Origin: Bradyrhizobium sp. SZCCHNS1050
GTDB taxonomy: Bacteria; Pseudomonadota; Alphaproteobacteria; Rhizobiales; Xanthobacteraceae
Direction: 5' to 3'
Assembly (NCBI RefSeq): GCF_032484785.1
Contig: NZ_JAUETR010000002.1
Coordinates: forward strand, 744,001 to 808,000
Length of the DNA: 64,000 nt
The notes beneath the pieces were generated by a model that saw nothing but the letters and a program-made list of their open reading frames with translations, made no database searches and had not been told where the DNA came from. A program made the translations under genes and the position numbers. Shown in pieces: positions 55,197-62,789 of the stretch (its first letter is position 1; each line of letters starts with the position of its first letter).

Positions 55197-55391
55197 ATGG
55201 GCACCAATGTGGACGAGGGATCCGCAAGGATCTACCAATTTCCGCGCGGAGGGCGAGCGGGTCTTACACCTCGCCAGTCCGGATCGTCGCCTGAGCGGCC
55301 GATCGCGCCGTCGATCCAGCCGACGATCTACAGCGCGAGCTGGTATCATGACGAGGCGATCCAGGAAGCCAAGCCGGTGTGGGACCGCTGA
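55197..55391 (+). CDS. gstI: GstI-like small protein (DUF2735), inhibitor of glnII expression
   Basis: A 64-aa protein: MGTNVDEGSARIYQFPRGGRAGLTPRQSG ... IYSASWYHDEAIQEAKP. The IYQFP..GRAGL and WYH..AI...K motifs are those of DUF2735. In Rhizobium leguminosarum the gstI product, encoded divergently from glnII, is reported to block glnII expression at the translational level. Position and family match here. GGAAGGAG precedes the ATG. Function by analogy only. Confidence 0.8.
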   Translation: MGTNVDEGSARIYQFPRGGRAGLTPRQSGSSPERPIAPSIQPTIYSASWYHDEAIQEAKPVWDR

Positions 55392-55430
55392 TGTCAGACT
55401 GTACCGTGACGCCAGCACGCCTTTGCTGAA

Positions 55431-55462
55431 GGGTCGGACCGACAAGGTTCCGGCCCTTTTTT
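55431..55462 (+). terminator. Rho-independent terminator after gstI
   Basis: GGGTCGGACC and GGTTCCGGCCC form an imperfect stem around GACAA, followed by TTTTTT (55457-55462). Good position 40 bp after the gstI stop. Confidence 0.8.
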
Positions 55463-55650
55463 CTTGCGCCGCTGTCTGCATGTCTCTCGCCGCTGCTGAC
55501 GGCCGCCGGCGGGCTCGACGTGCCAGGGTCAAACAGGCCGCCGTCGTGACCCGTTTCATGGTCTTCCCTATCCTGTCGAAGGCTACGCATACGCGTCGCG
55601 TCGATGAAACGGCGTTTCACATCGAAGCCCGCATCCCCTAGAATGGGTTG

Positions 55651-56394
55651 ATGTCTGCCCATCCGCTCCGCCATCTCGGCCTTCACGGTGCCAGCAATTT
55701 CAGAGATCTCGGCGGATATCCCAGCAGGGACGGCCGGCACGTGCGATGGCGGCAGCTGTTTCGGTCGAACCATCTCGGACAGCTGACCGAGCCCGACGTC
55801 GCGGTCCTGCGGGAGCTTGGCGTTCGGACGGCGTTCGATTTCCGCGGTCGCAACGAGCGCGCTGCCGGTCTCTGCACCATCGCCGAGATCACCGTGCATT
55901 CCGTGCCGATCGAGCCGAGCGTGGTGCCGGCGCTGCGGGCTCTGGCGACACGAGGACAGCTCACAACCGACCATGCCTTGGAGCTGATGCGCGAGTCCTA
56001 CCGCAACTACGTCCGCAGCTACACGCCGCGCTTCCGCGCGCTATTCCAGCATGTTCTCAATGAGGACGCCCCGTTGGTGATCCATTGCACGGCCGGCAAG
56101 GATCGCACCGGTGTGGCCTGCGCGCTGGTCTTGCACGCGCTCGAGGTTCCGGATGACGCCATCTTGGAAGATTACCTGCTCACGAACCAGCTCTATCGTC
56201 GCGAGACTGCAGCTCACCCGGATCTTCCCGCTGATGTCGTCCAGACGATCGGGACAGTCCAGGCCTCGTTCCTGGCAGCTGCGTTCAACGCCATGCGTGA
56301 TGATTTCGGCGACGTCGACACCTACCTGCGCGACGGTCTCGGCATCGACGGCGCGGCACGGAAGACGCTACAGGAGCGCTATCTCACGCTGTGA
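55651..56394 (+). CDS. Tyrosine-protein phosphatase
   Basis: A 247-aa protein of the Y_phosphatase3 type (MptpB-like). The active site HCTAGKDRTG (C-x5-R, P-loop) is present at about residues 151-160. NFRDLGGYP is the family opening motif, followed by RSNHLGQLTEPDVAVLRELGVRTAFDFRG. Candidate start ATG 55651 (a TTG precedes it). Could act on proteins or phosphoinositides. Confidence 0.92.
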   Translation: MSAHPLRHLGLHGASNFRDLGGYPSRDGRHVRWRQLFRSNHLGQLTEPDVAVLRELGVRTAFDFRGRNERAAGLCTIAEITVHSVPIEPSVVPALRALATRGQLTTDHALELMRESYRNYVRSYTPRFRALFQHVLNEDAPLVIHCTAGKDRTGVACALVLHALEVPDDAILEDYLLTNQLYRRETAAHPDLPADVVQTIGTVQASFLAAAFNAMRDDFGDVDTYLRDGLGIDGAARKTLQERYLTL

Positions 56395-56423
56395 GCCTGG
56401 GCGGCCCGAATACGCTTGAGCGA

Positions 56424-56642
56424 TCAGGCCGCTTCGATATCGGCTGTCTCGGCGGCTTCCATCGCGTCGAGATCGGCAATCACCTCCTCGAATGCGGAAA
56501 TCGCCTGTTGAACCGCCGCGATCTGCATCAATTCCCAGCCGGTCACCGGACCTGCACGGTTCTGCAAGGCGACCACCAGATCCCGCCGCTGCTCCTTCAG
56601 TTGCACCAGCGGCAAACCATGGTCCGGCAGATGTCTCATCAT
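56424..56642 (-). CDS. Small hypothetical helical protein
   Basis: A 72-aa protein: MMRHLPDHGLPLVQLKEQRRDLVVALQNR then a helical acidic tail. GGAG lies seven bases before the ATG at 56642; the open frame extends to 56672. No family recognised. Confidence 0.6.
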   Translation of the reverse strand: MMRHLPDHGLPLVQLKEQRRDLVVALQNRAGPVTGWELMQIAAVQQAISAFEEVIADLDAMEAAETADIEAA

Positions 56643-56733
56643 GTCAAAGCTCCAACGCCCCTCAAGCGGCATAGCGACAGGCTAGCGGGCCGCGCTGGCA
56701 ATCCACTTACGAAAGTCCGGCTAATTTTATCGA

Positions 56734-57432
56734 TCAGGCCAGCGCGACCGGTGCCGCCATGATGGCGCTGGCCAAAACGTCGCTGATCTTCGCAGTGGCG
56801 GCTTCGCTCACATGCAAGCGGTCGCCGTGCCCGTCGTCGAGCGCCGACAACGGAATCTGGCCGGCCTCATGCCAGCTCTTCATCAGATTCCAGCGCCTGA
56901 AGACATTGACGTCGGCCGCAGACGTGACCTTCTCGATGCGCCGCTGAATGTCCTCGGCACGCGCCAGCCTGCTGGGCACCGTCACGATGGCAGCCGTATA
57001 TTGCAGGTCCATCACGATGGCATCGATGGCCAGCCCCGCCAGCCATCGAAGGCCGACGCGCAGCGCCGCCTCGACGTCATCGGGACTGTAGACCTCGGGC
57101 CTGTAGGCGGCGTTGGTGCCGACCTGCCAGATGACGAGCGAGGGCTGCTCCGCAATCACGTCGCATTCGAAACGCGAGAGCTCCTCCGGGGATTCCTGTC
57201 CGCCCACACCCCGATTGAGGACGTCGATCAGGCAGCCGAAATTGGTCTTGCGCAGCGACTGCTCGATCCGGGCCGGAAAAGCGACAATTCCGTTGGTGCC
57301 GGCGGTGGAAGATGAGCCAAGCGCCACGATCCGGGTCTTGCGCTGCGCATCCAGACTCTCCCTGAACCGTCTGATCGGACGAGGAAAACCGGTGGAAACG
57401 TCGGGAAATTCGAGAGAGCCTGTCGCGGTCAT
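56734..57432 (-). CDS. SGNH/GDSL-family hydrolase
   Basis: A 232-aa protein. Block I IVALGSSSTAG (nucleophile Ser), block II Gly in RGVGGQE, block III IWQVGTNAAYRP (Asn), block V DRLHVSEAA (Asp-x2-His catalytic pair). Start ATG 57432 with GAGGTGACC upstream gives MTATGSLEF; a longer upstream frame is less likely. An esterase or lipase acting on an unknown ester. Confidence 0.88.
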   Translation of the reverse strand: MTATGSLEFPDVSTGFPRPIRRFRESLDAQRKTRIVALGSSSTAGTNGIVAFPARIEQSLRKTNFGCLIDVLNRGVGGQESPEELSRFECDVIAEQPSLVIWQVGTNAAYRPEVYSPDDVEAALRVGLRWLAGLAIDAIVMDLQYTAAIVTVPSRLARAEDIQRRIEKVTSAADVNVFRRWNLMKSWHEAGQIPLSALDDGHGDRLHVSEAATAKISDVLASAIMAAPVALA

Positions 57433-57563
57433 GGTCACCTCTGACGAACCACGCTTTCTGATTGCAATTGCATGCCCTGGCCGCCCGGCCATTGCAACTC
57501 ATCGGCAGGGCCATAGTATAACGAGCGGCGCTGTGGGGCGCGTCAACGGAGACCAGGGACGGA

Positions 57564-58244
57564 ATGAACGGAGCAGTGATTGTCATTACGGGTGCGCAAG
57601 GGGCGCTCGGACGCAGCGTGGCCGATCTCGCGCTCGCACGGGGCGCGCATGTGGCCGGGATCGATCATGCCCAGGCCGAAATCCCGGCGAGTGACGACCG
57701 CATCGAGCTCGGAGGCGTCGATCTCTCCGACCCCGAGCAGGCAAAGGTCGCGATCGACTCCGTCGCCGCCCACTTCGGCACTCTGGATGCGCTGATCAAC
57801 ATCGCCGGCGCGTTCGCGTTCGAGACGACTGCCGACGGCGACGATTCCGTCTGGGAGACGATGCATGCGCGAAACCTGATGACCGCGCTGCACGCATCGC
57901 GCGCGGCGATTCCGCATCTCGTCCGCTCCAGCACGGGCCGCATCGTCAACATCGGCGCCATGGGCGCGCTCCAGGCCAGTGCCGGCATGGGCCCCTATGC
58001 GGCCTCCAAGTCGGGAGTGCATCGCCTGACGGAAGCACTCGCGGCCGAATGGAAGGGCAAGATCACCGTCAACGCCGTCCTGCCGTCGACGATCGATACG
58101 CCGGCCAACCGCGCCAGCATGCCCAAGGCCGATTTCGACAAATGGGTGACGCCGCAGGAACTCGCGGAGGTTATTCTGTTTCTAGCCAGCGACGCCGCGA
58201 GCGGCGTGACCGGCGCGCTGCTACCGGTTGTCGGCCGGGTGTAG
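57564..58244 (+). CDS. Short-chain dehydrogenase/reductase
   Basis: A 226-aa protein. NAD(P)-binding GAQGALGRSVADLAL (10-24), NIAGAF, catalytic Ser region IVNIGAMGALQASAGMG and YAASK (Tyr-x3-Lys). A glycine is at the position usually taken by the catalytic Ser in IVNIGA, so the exact reaction is uncertain. Standard length for classical SDRs. Substrate unknown. Confidence 0.92.
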   Translation: MNGAVIVITGAQGALGRSVADLALARGAHVAGIDHAQAEIPASDDRIELGGVDLSDPEQAKVAIDSVAAHFGTLDALINIAGAFAFETTADGDDSVWETMHARNLMTALHASRAAIPHLVRSSTGRIVNIGAMGALQASAGMGPYAASKSGVHRLTEALAAEWKGKITVNAVLPSTIDTPANRASMPKADFDKWVTPQELAEVILFLASDAASGVTGALLPVVGRV

Positions 58245-58339
58245 CGAAGCCAGCCGTTCACCCCGACTTGGCGCTGACATCACCGGACTCGGCGGGCTAG
58301 ACTCGCGCGCGCTCTGAGTCGCACACATCGGACGGCCCC

Positions 58340-59038
58340 TTGGAAACCGCGCTCTACCTTCCCGTCAAACGCTTCCTCGAAAACCTCGGCTTCTCGGTCA
58401 AAGGGGAAATCGGCGGTTGCGACGTGGTGGCGCTCAAGGGCGACGACCCGCCGGTGGTCGTCGTCTGCGAGCTGAAGCAGGTCTTCAACCTGGAACTGCT
58501 GCTGCAGGCAGTCGATCGGGCCGGTGCCTGTGACGAGGTGTGGGTTGCGGCGAACCTGTCGGCACGCGGCAAGGGCCGCGAAAGCGACTCCCGCTACCGC
58601 AATCTGTGCCGCCGGCTCGGCTTCGGCATGCTGGCCGTGACCTCAGCCGGACACATCGAAGTGCTGGTGCAGCCGCCCACCACGGCGCCGCGCAAGAACC
58701 CCAAGAAACGTTCGCGTCTCGTGATCGAGCATCAGCGGCGCAAGGGCGACCCCGTCGCTGGCGGCTCGACCCGGGCTCCCATCATGACGGCCTATCGGCA
58801 GCAGGCGCTGGCCTGCGCCTCGGCGCTGTCGGGCGGGCCGAAACGCGTCCGCGACCTCCGAGCGGACATTCCGGATGCGCCGAAGATCTTGCAGCGTAAC
58901 GTCTATGGTTGGTTCGACCGCGCCGAGCGCGGCGTCTATGTCCTCACGAAAGCCGGGCTCGCGGCCTTGCGCCGCTGGCCCCAGGATATCCACATGACGC
59001 AGGCAGCGTTGCCCAATCGCGACATGGTGAACGCATAG
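58340..59038 (+). CDS. DUF2161 PD-(D/E)xK nuclease-like protein
   Basis: A 232-aa protein starting at TTG 58340 (METALYLPVKRFLENLGFSVKGE). The nuclease-like core is Asp28 ... Glu44-Leu-Lys46 (CDVVALKGDDPPVVVVCELKQ). The C-terminal part (AYRQQALACASALSGGPKRVRDLRADIPDAPKILQRNVYGWFDRAERGVYVLTKAGLAALR) reads like a winged helix. It may be a DNA- or phosphodiester-directed enzyme. No toxin, methylase or helicase lies beside it. Confidence 0.88.
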   Translation: METALYLPVKRFLENLGFSVKGEIGGCDVVALKGDDPPVVVVCELKQVFNLELLLQAVDRAGACDEVWVAANLSARGKGRESDSRYRNLCRRLGFGMLAVTSAGHIEVLVQPPTTAPRKNPKKRSRLVIEHQRRKGDPVAGGSTRAPIMTAYRQQALACASALSGGPKRVRDLRADIPDAPKILQRNVYGWFDRAERGVYVLTKAGLAALRRWPQDIHMTQAALPNRDMVNA

Positions 59039-59115
59039 CTGGGCTGCCCCGCGGAATATATATTGCAATGCAACAATCCTGCTTCTAGGTATCCCGGACG
59101 ATTCACGAGGCCCCC

Positions 59116-59421
59116 ATGAGCGAAGATTGGAACACCAAGTACGGTCCGCGTCGCGTCAGGCGTGATCCCCCGACACTGGAAGAAGCGATCTTCGCTGCGT
59201 CAGGCATCACCGACGATGTGCAGGCTCAGGCCGAGATCGCGTCGGCGCTGATGGGTCTGCCGCTCGAGCAGGTGCTTCCCGAGGTGAAGAAGGCAGTCCG
59301 CGTTGCCGCGCGCACCAACACGCGCGTCATCACGGCCGACCAGGGCACGCAGCAGCGTGCCGTCGTGGTCGAACGCCGCACCGTGCGCCGCTTCAATTTC
59401 GACAAGCGCACCGGCACCTGA
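59116..59421 (+). CDS. Small conserved hypothetical protein
   Basis: A 101-aa protein: MSEDWNTKYGPRRVRRDPPTLEEAIFAASGITDDVQAQAEIASALMGLP is a well-conserved opening in Bradyrhizobium (from memory). The basic tail ends VVVERRTVRRFNFDKR. GAGG precedes the ATG. No function known. Confidence 0.8.
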   Translation: MSEDWNTKYGPRRVRRDPPTLEEAIFAASGITDDVQAQAEIASALMGLPLEQVLPEVKKAVRVAARTNTRVITADQGTQQRAVVVERRTVRRFNFDKRTGT

Positions 59422-59463
59422 ACGCCGCCCTCCGGGGCGCATCGGTAATGCAGTCAAACGAAA

Positions 59464-59497
59464 AGGCGCGGCAGCGGTGATCGCTGTCGCGCCTTTG
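59464..59497 (+). terminator. Terminator after the 59116 gene
   Basis: AGGCGCGGCAGCG pairs with CGCTGTCGCGCCT around GTGAT, followed by TTTG. Position 40 bp after the stop fits a rho-independent terminator. Confidence 0.65.
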
Positions 59498-59519
59498 TCG
59501 TCGCAGCAAACGGCTCGGC

Positions 59520-60143
59520 TCAGGCGGCGCGCTTGTCGCCGTACATCCGGGTCACGAGCTTCCAGCAGGCCCGGTTGAGGGTGAAGAACGCGCGCGCTGC
59601 CGCGATCGGCGCATCGATCACGAGCTTCGCCAGCTCATCCTGGGGCTGCTCGGTCAGATCGATCGTGCCGGTCGATTCGCCATGACGGAACGCCAGATGC
59701 GCGCCGAATTTGGCCGCCAGCGCCCGCATCGCATGGTTCTGCGATCCCGTCGTGACGCGGAGCTTGCGATAGCCCTTCCAGCGCGCCTCCGAGATCACCC
59801 GCTGGAACAGCAGGCTGCCGACCCCGCGGCGACGCACGCAAGCCTCCACGCTGAACGCAATCTCCGGAAGCCCGTCCTCGGACTGCTCCGGCGGATGCAA
59901 CTCGGCGGCCCCGCGCACCATGCCATTTTCCATGTAGGCGACGACGATTGTGCCATCGGCCGCACAGCGGGCCGCATAGCGTTCGATGAAACTGTCATCG
60001 AGGAAGCCGTTGAATCGATCGTGCCGGCTTTCCGCATCGAGCCGCAACAGATGATCGCGCAGCAACGGCAGTTCTTCGTGCTGGCTGAGGGTCCGCACAT
60101 AGCCGAAGCCCGGCCGGGGACGAAAAGTATCTACCTGTGACAC
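59520..60143 (-). CDS. GNAT-family N-acetyltransferase
   Basis: A 207-aa protein. The GNAT acetyl-CoA motif is RRRGVGSLLFQRVISEA (about 117-133); earlier YMENGMVRGAAELHP and FSVEACV strands fit the fold. It starts at GTG 60143 with AGGAG nine bases upstream; a longer frame starts at 60176. Substrate unknown. Genes of this pattern (YjbC/YhbS-type) modify small molecules or proteins. Confidence 0.88.
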   Translation of the reverse strand: MSQVDTFRPRPGFGYVRTLSQHEELPLLRDHLLRLDAESRHDRFNGFLDDSFIERYAARCAADGTIVVAYMENGMVRGAAELHPPEQSEDGLPEIAFSVEACVRRRGVGSLLFQRVISEARWKGYRKLRVTTGSQNHAMRALAAKFGAHLAFRHGESTGTIDLTEQPQDELAKLVIDAPIAAARAFFTLNRACWKLVTRMYGDKRAA

Positions 60144-60304
60144 TGCCTGAGACTCCTCTCGAGAGCCCTCGCACACAGACGTCTTTCCCTAGACAGGAGC
60201 TATATTGTGCATCGCAACATTCATTGCAAGCCCCGCGCTCTACGGAGAGAACATGCGGCCATGCAAGGATCGCGTGAGTTAACGATTCGTTTGTGTACGA
60301 ATCA

Positions 60305-60703
60305 TCACAGCACGAGCTGAGTCTGGGTCACGAGTGCGACCAGCCTGCCGTCGTCGGTCTCGATCCGGGTTTGCCACACCTGGGTGCGGCGGCCGCGATG
60401 CACGGGCGTGGCGGTTGCCGTCACCACCGTCCCCTCCTTGGCGCCGCCGATGAAGTTGGTCTTGCTCTCGATCGTCGTGGTGCCCTTGGCGTCCTGCGGC
60501 AGGTTGATCACGGTTGCGGCCGCGCCGACCGAATCCGCCAGCGCCATGACGGCGCCGCCATGGATGGTGTGATGCAGAGTGCAGAGATCCGGCCGCACCT
60601 GCATTTGCGCCACGACGCGATCGGCGCTGGCCTCGGTGAAGGTCACACCCTTCAATTCCGCGAACGGCATCTTCATCGCATTGATCTTGTCGAGTGGCGT
60701 CAT
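60305..60703 (-). CDS. PaaI-family hotdog thioesterase
   Basis: A 132-aa protein. LCTLHHTIHGGAVMALADSVGAAAT is the hotdog/PaaI core, and FIGGAKEGTVVTATATPVHRGRRTQVWQTRIETDDGRLVALVTQTQLVL completes the fold. ATG 60703 follows GGGGAGGGA. It would cleave acyl-CoA thioesters; the family includes phenylacetate-pathway and general thioesterases. Confidence 0.92.
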   Translation of the reverse strand: MTPLDKINAMKMPFAELKGVTFTEASADRVVAQMQVRPDLCTLHHTIHGGAVMALADSVGAAATVINLPQDAKGTTTIESKTNFIGGAKEGTVVTATATPVHRGRRTQVWQTRIETDDGRLVALVTQTQLVL

Positions 60704-60778
60704 GCCTTCCCTCCCCCGTTGATCGGACGACCCGTCTTCGCGGGTCAGCGCCGCATCTGGATGCGCCGGGCTTCGAAC

Positions 60779-60811
60779 CCGAAGCAATGACCTGAGAGGT
60801 CATTGCTTCGG
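60779..60811. terminator. Perfect 15-bp hairpin after the M20 gene
   Basis: CCGAAGCAATGACCT-GAG-AGGTCATTGCTTCGG is an exact inverted repeat with a 3-base loop, 18 bp beyond the M20 stop on the minus strand and before the thioesterase gene. There is no T-run. Confidence 0.55.
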
Positions 60812-60828
60812 TCCGATCGTGCCGCCGC

Positions 60829-62109
60829 TCAGACCTTCTCGATCCCGCACCACTCCGCGATGAACAGCGCCATGGTCTTGGTCACCTGGCGCAGCGAGTC
60901 GAGCTCGACATATTCGTTGAAGCCGTGCATGGCGGCGCCGGTCGCGCCGAAGCAGAGGCTGGGGATGTTGTAGTTGAGCCCGTAGAAGCGGGTATCCGTG
61001 AGCGCCGTGAAGACGAGATCCTGGACCTCGCCGCCGTAGACGGCGGTGAAGGCCTTGCCGAACGCCGCCTCCGGCTCGGCCGAATTGGTCAACTCGTAGC
61101 CTTCGGACAGGAAGCCCGACCACTCGACGACCGGCGGATTGTTGGAGAGAAAACGATGATCACGCGAAGCCGCGGCGACGCAGGCGAGGATCTCGTTCTG
61201 GCAGTCCTTGACCGACCAGCCCGGCAGGATGGCGATGCGGCAATCGACGTCGCACCAGGCCGGCACGCTCGAGGCCCAGTCGCCGCCTTTGATGATGCCC
61301 GGATTGAAGTTGATCGGATGCGTGAGCGTCCTGAAATGACGATCGCTCTTGGCGCGCTCGTTCCAGTCCGCCTCGAGCTTCTCCAGCGCATGGATCAGAT
61401 GATAGCTCGCCTGGATCGCATTGGCGCCGACGCCGGCCTCGAACACATGCGCCGGGAAGCCGCGCACTTTCAGGCGGAACCAGATCACGCCCACCTGAGA
61501 ACGCACCATCTTGCCGCTGGTCGGCTCCGGGATGAAGCAGGCATCCGCGCGGTAGCCGCGCTGCAGGGTCGACAGCGCGCCGACGCCGGTGCTCTCCTCC
61601 TCGATGACGGATTGGATGTGAATTCGCGCCGTCGGCTTGAAGCCGGCAGCCTTGATGGCATCGAGCGCATAGAGCGCGCCGATGGTACCGGACTTCATGT
61701 CGCAGGCGCCGCGGCCATACATCCGACCGTCGCGGATCACCGGCGAGAACGGCGGCGTCTCCCACATGTCGAGCGGACCGGCCGGCACCACGTCGCAATG
61801 GCCCTGCAGGATCAGCGATCGCCCGGCCGACGTCGCCGGCCGGTAGGTTCCGACCACGCTGCGTGCTCTCGAGAAGTCGTGCTCGATCGGGCCGTAGCCG
61901 CGCATCTCCTTGAGATCGTCGAGATCGATGTGCCAGTCGTCGACCTCGTAGCCGCGCGCGCGCAGGAGATCGCTGAACATGTCCTGGCACGGCCCTTCGG
62001 CGCCGCGGGTCGAGGGGATGGCGACGAAGTCGCTCGTGGTCGCAAGCTGCCGGTCGAAGTCGGCATCGACGGCGTCGACGATGCGCTGCGTAATGTCCTG
62101 GGTGATCAT
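60829..62109 (-). CDS. M20 family deacylase (ArgE/DapE-type), second copy
   Basis: A 426-aa zinc amidohydrolase paralogous to 39825-41123. Motifs: SLILQGHCDVVPAG, GRGACDMKSGTIGA, IEEESTGVGALS, and FGATGAAMHGFNEYVELD near the end. The middle dimerisation domain is present. The start is ATG 62109 (MITQDITQRIVDAVDADF). It probably removes an acyl group from an N-acyl amino acid. Single gene here. Confidence 0.9.
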   Translation of the reverse strand: MITQDITQRIVDAVDADFDRQLATTSDFVAIPSTRGAEGPCQDMFSDLLRARGYEVDDWHIDLDDLKEMRGYGPIEHDFSRARSVVGTYRPATSAGRSLILQGHCDVVPAGPLDMWETPPFSPVIRDGRMYGRGACDMKSGTIGALYALDAIKAAGFKPTARIHIQSVIEEESTGVGALSTLQRGYRADACFIPEPTSGKMVRSQVGVIWFRLKVRGFPAHVFEAGVGANAIQASYHLIHALEKLEADWNERAKSDRHFRTLTHPINFNPGIIKGGDWASSVPAWCDVDCRIAILPGWSVKDCQNEILACVAAASRDHRFLSNNPPVVEWSGFLSEGYELTNSAEPEAAFGKAFTAVYGGEVQDLVFTALTDTRFYGLNYNIPSLCFGATGAAMHGFNEYVELDSLRQVTKTMALFIAEWCGIEKV

Positions 62110-62255
62110 GCCTGTCGAGGTTCCAATTGCCGATGACTGCAGCAAATCACAATCTCATGCAGAGTTGCACCGGATTCGCCGCTGCTTTCAGAATCGCAAG
62201 GCCGCCCGTACATTCGCGCATACGAAAATGGCCGCAACATACTTTGGAATTTAAC

Positions 62256-62408
62256 ATGTCGGATCACCGCAATATCCTTTATTTCCTCCTCGGCATTCTC
62301 AGCGCGGCGATCATCGTGCTCGGCTACAATTTCTATCAGGCCAAGAAGCAGCCGGAGGGTGTCCAGATCAATATCGGGCCAAACGGACTGAAGATCGAAG
62401 GAAAGTGA
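62256..62408 (+). CDS. Small single-pass membrane protein
   Basis: A 50-aa protein: MSDHRNILYFLLGILSAAIIVLGYNFYQAKKQPEGVQINIGPNGLKIEGK, with one membrane segment (about 7-26) and a short basic/beta tail. Start ATG 62256. Overlaps the next gene by one base (TGATG). Confidence 0.7.
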   Translation: MSDHRNILYFLLGILSAAIIVLGYNFYQAKKQPEGVQINIGPNGLKIEGK

Positions 62409-62677
62409 TGCGTTCTCAAATCTCCTCGTTCGCGAATGTCGCAGCGCGCCCTCTCGGCGTCCTCGGTGTCCTGCTTTTGGTTGCCGCACCCGCGCAGGCG
62501 CAATATGTCGGGCGCGAGCAGGACATCACCGATCTCCGGCTCGGCCAGCGGGTGCTGGTCGATGACGGCACCTGCCCCGCCGGCCAGGTGAAGGAGGTCT
62601 CCGGCTCCAAGATGGCTGAAACCGGTATTGTCCGCACCACGAAATGCGTGCCGCGCTTCGGGCCGAAGAAGAAGTAG
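62408..62677 (+). CDS. Small exported DUF6719-like protein
   Basis: An 89-aa protein with signal sequence (about 1-31, ending APAQA-QY) then VGREQDITDLRLGQRVLVDDGTCPAGQVKEVSGSKMAETGIVRTTKCVPR, with two cysteines. The ATG at 62408 shares its first base with the stop of the 50-aa membrane protein, indicating co-translation. No function known. Confidence 0.75.
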   Translation: MRSQISSFANVAARPLGVLGVLLLVAAPAQAQYVGREQDITDLRLGQRVLVDDGTCPAGQVKEVSGSKMAETGIVRTTKCVPRFGPKKK

Positions 62678-62789
62678 CTGACCTCGTTCGATGCGGCTCT
62701 CGCCGCCGACCTCCGGCGCGTGACCTTCCGCACAGTCCCACAGCCGCGCATCGACGATGCTCCTGCCCGTGGACAAGCGGGGACGCAGC

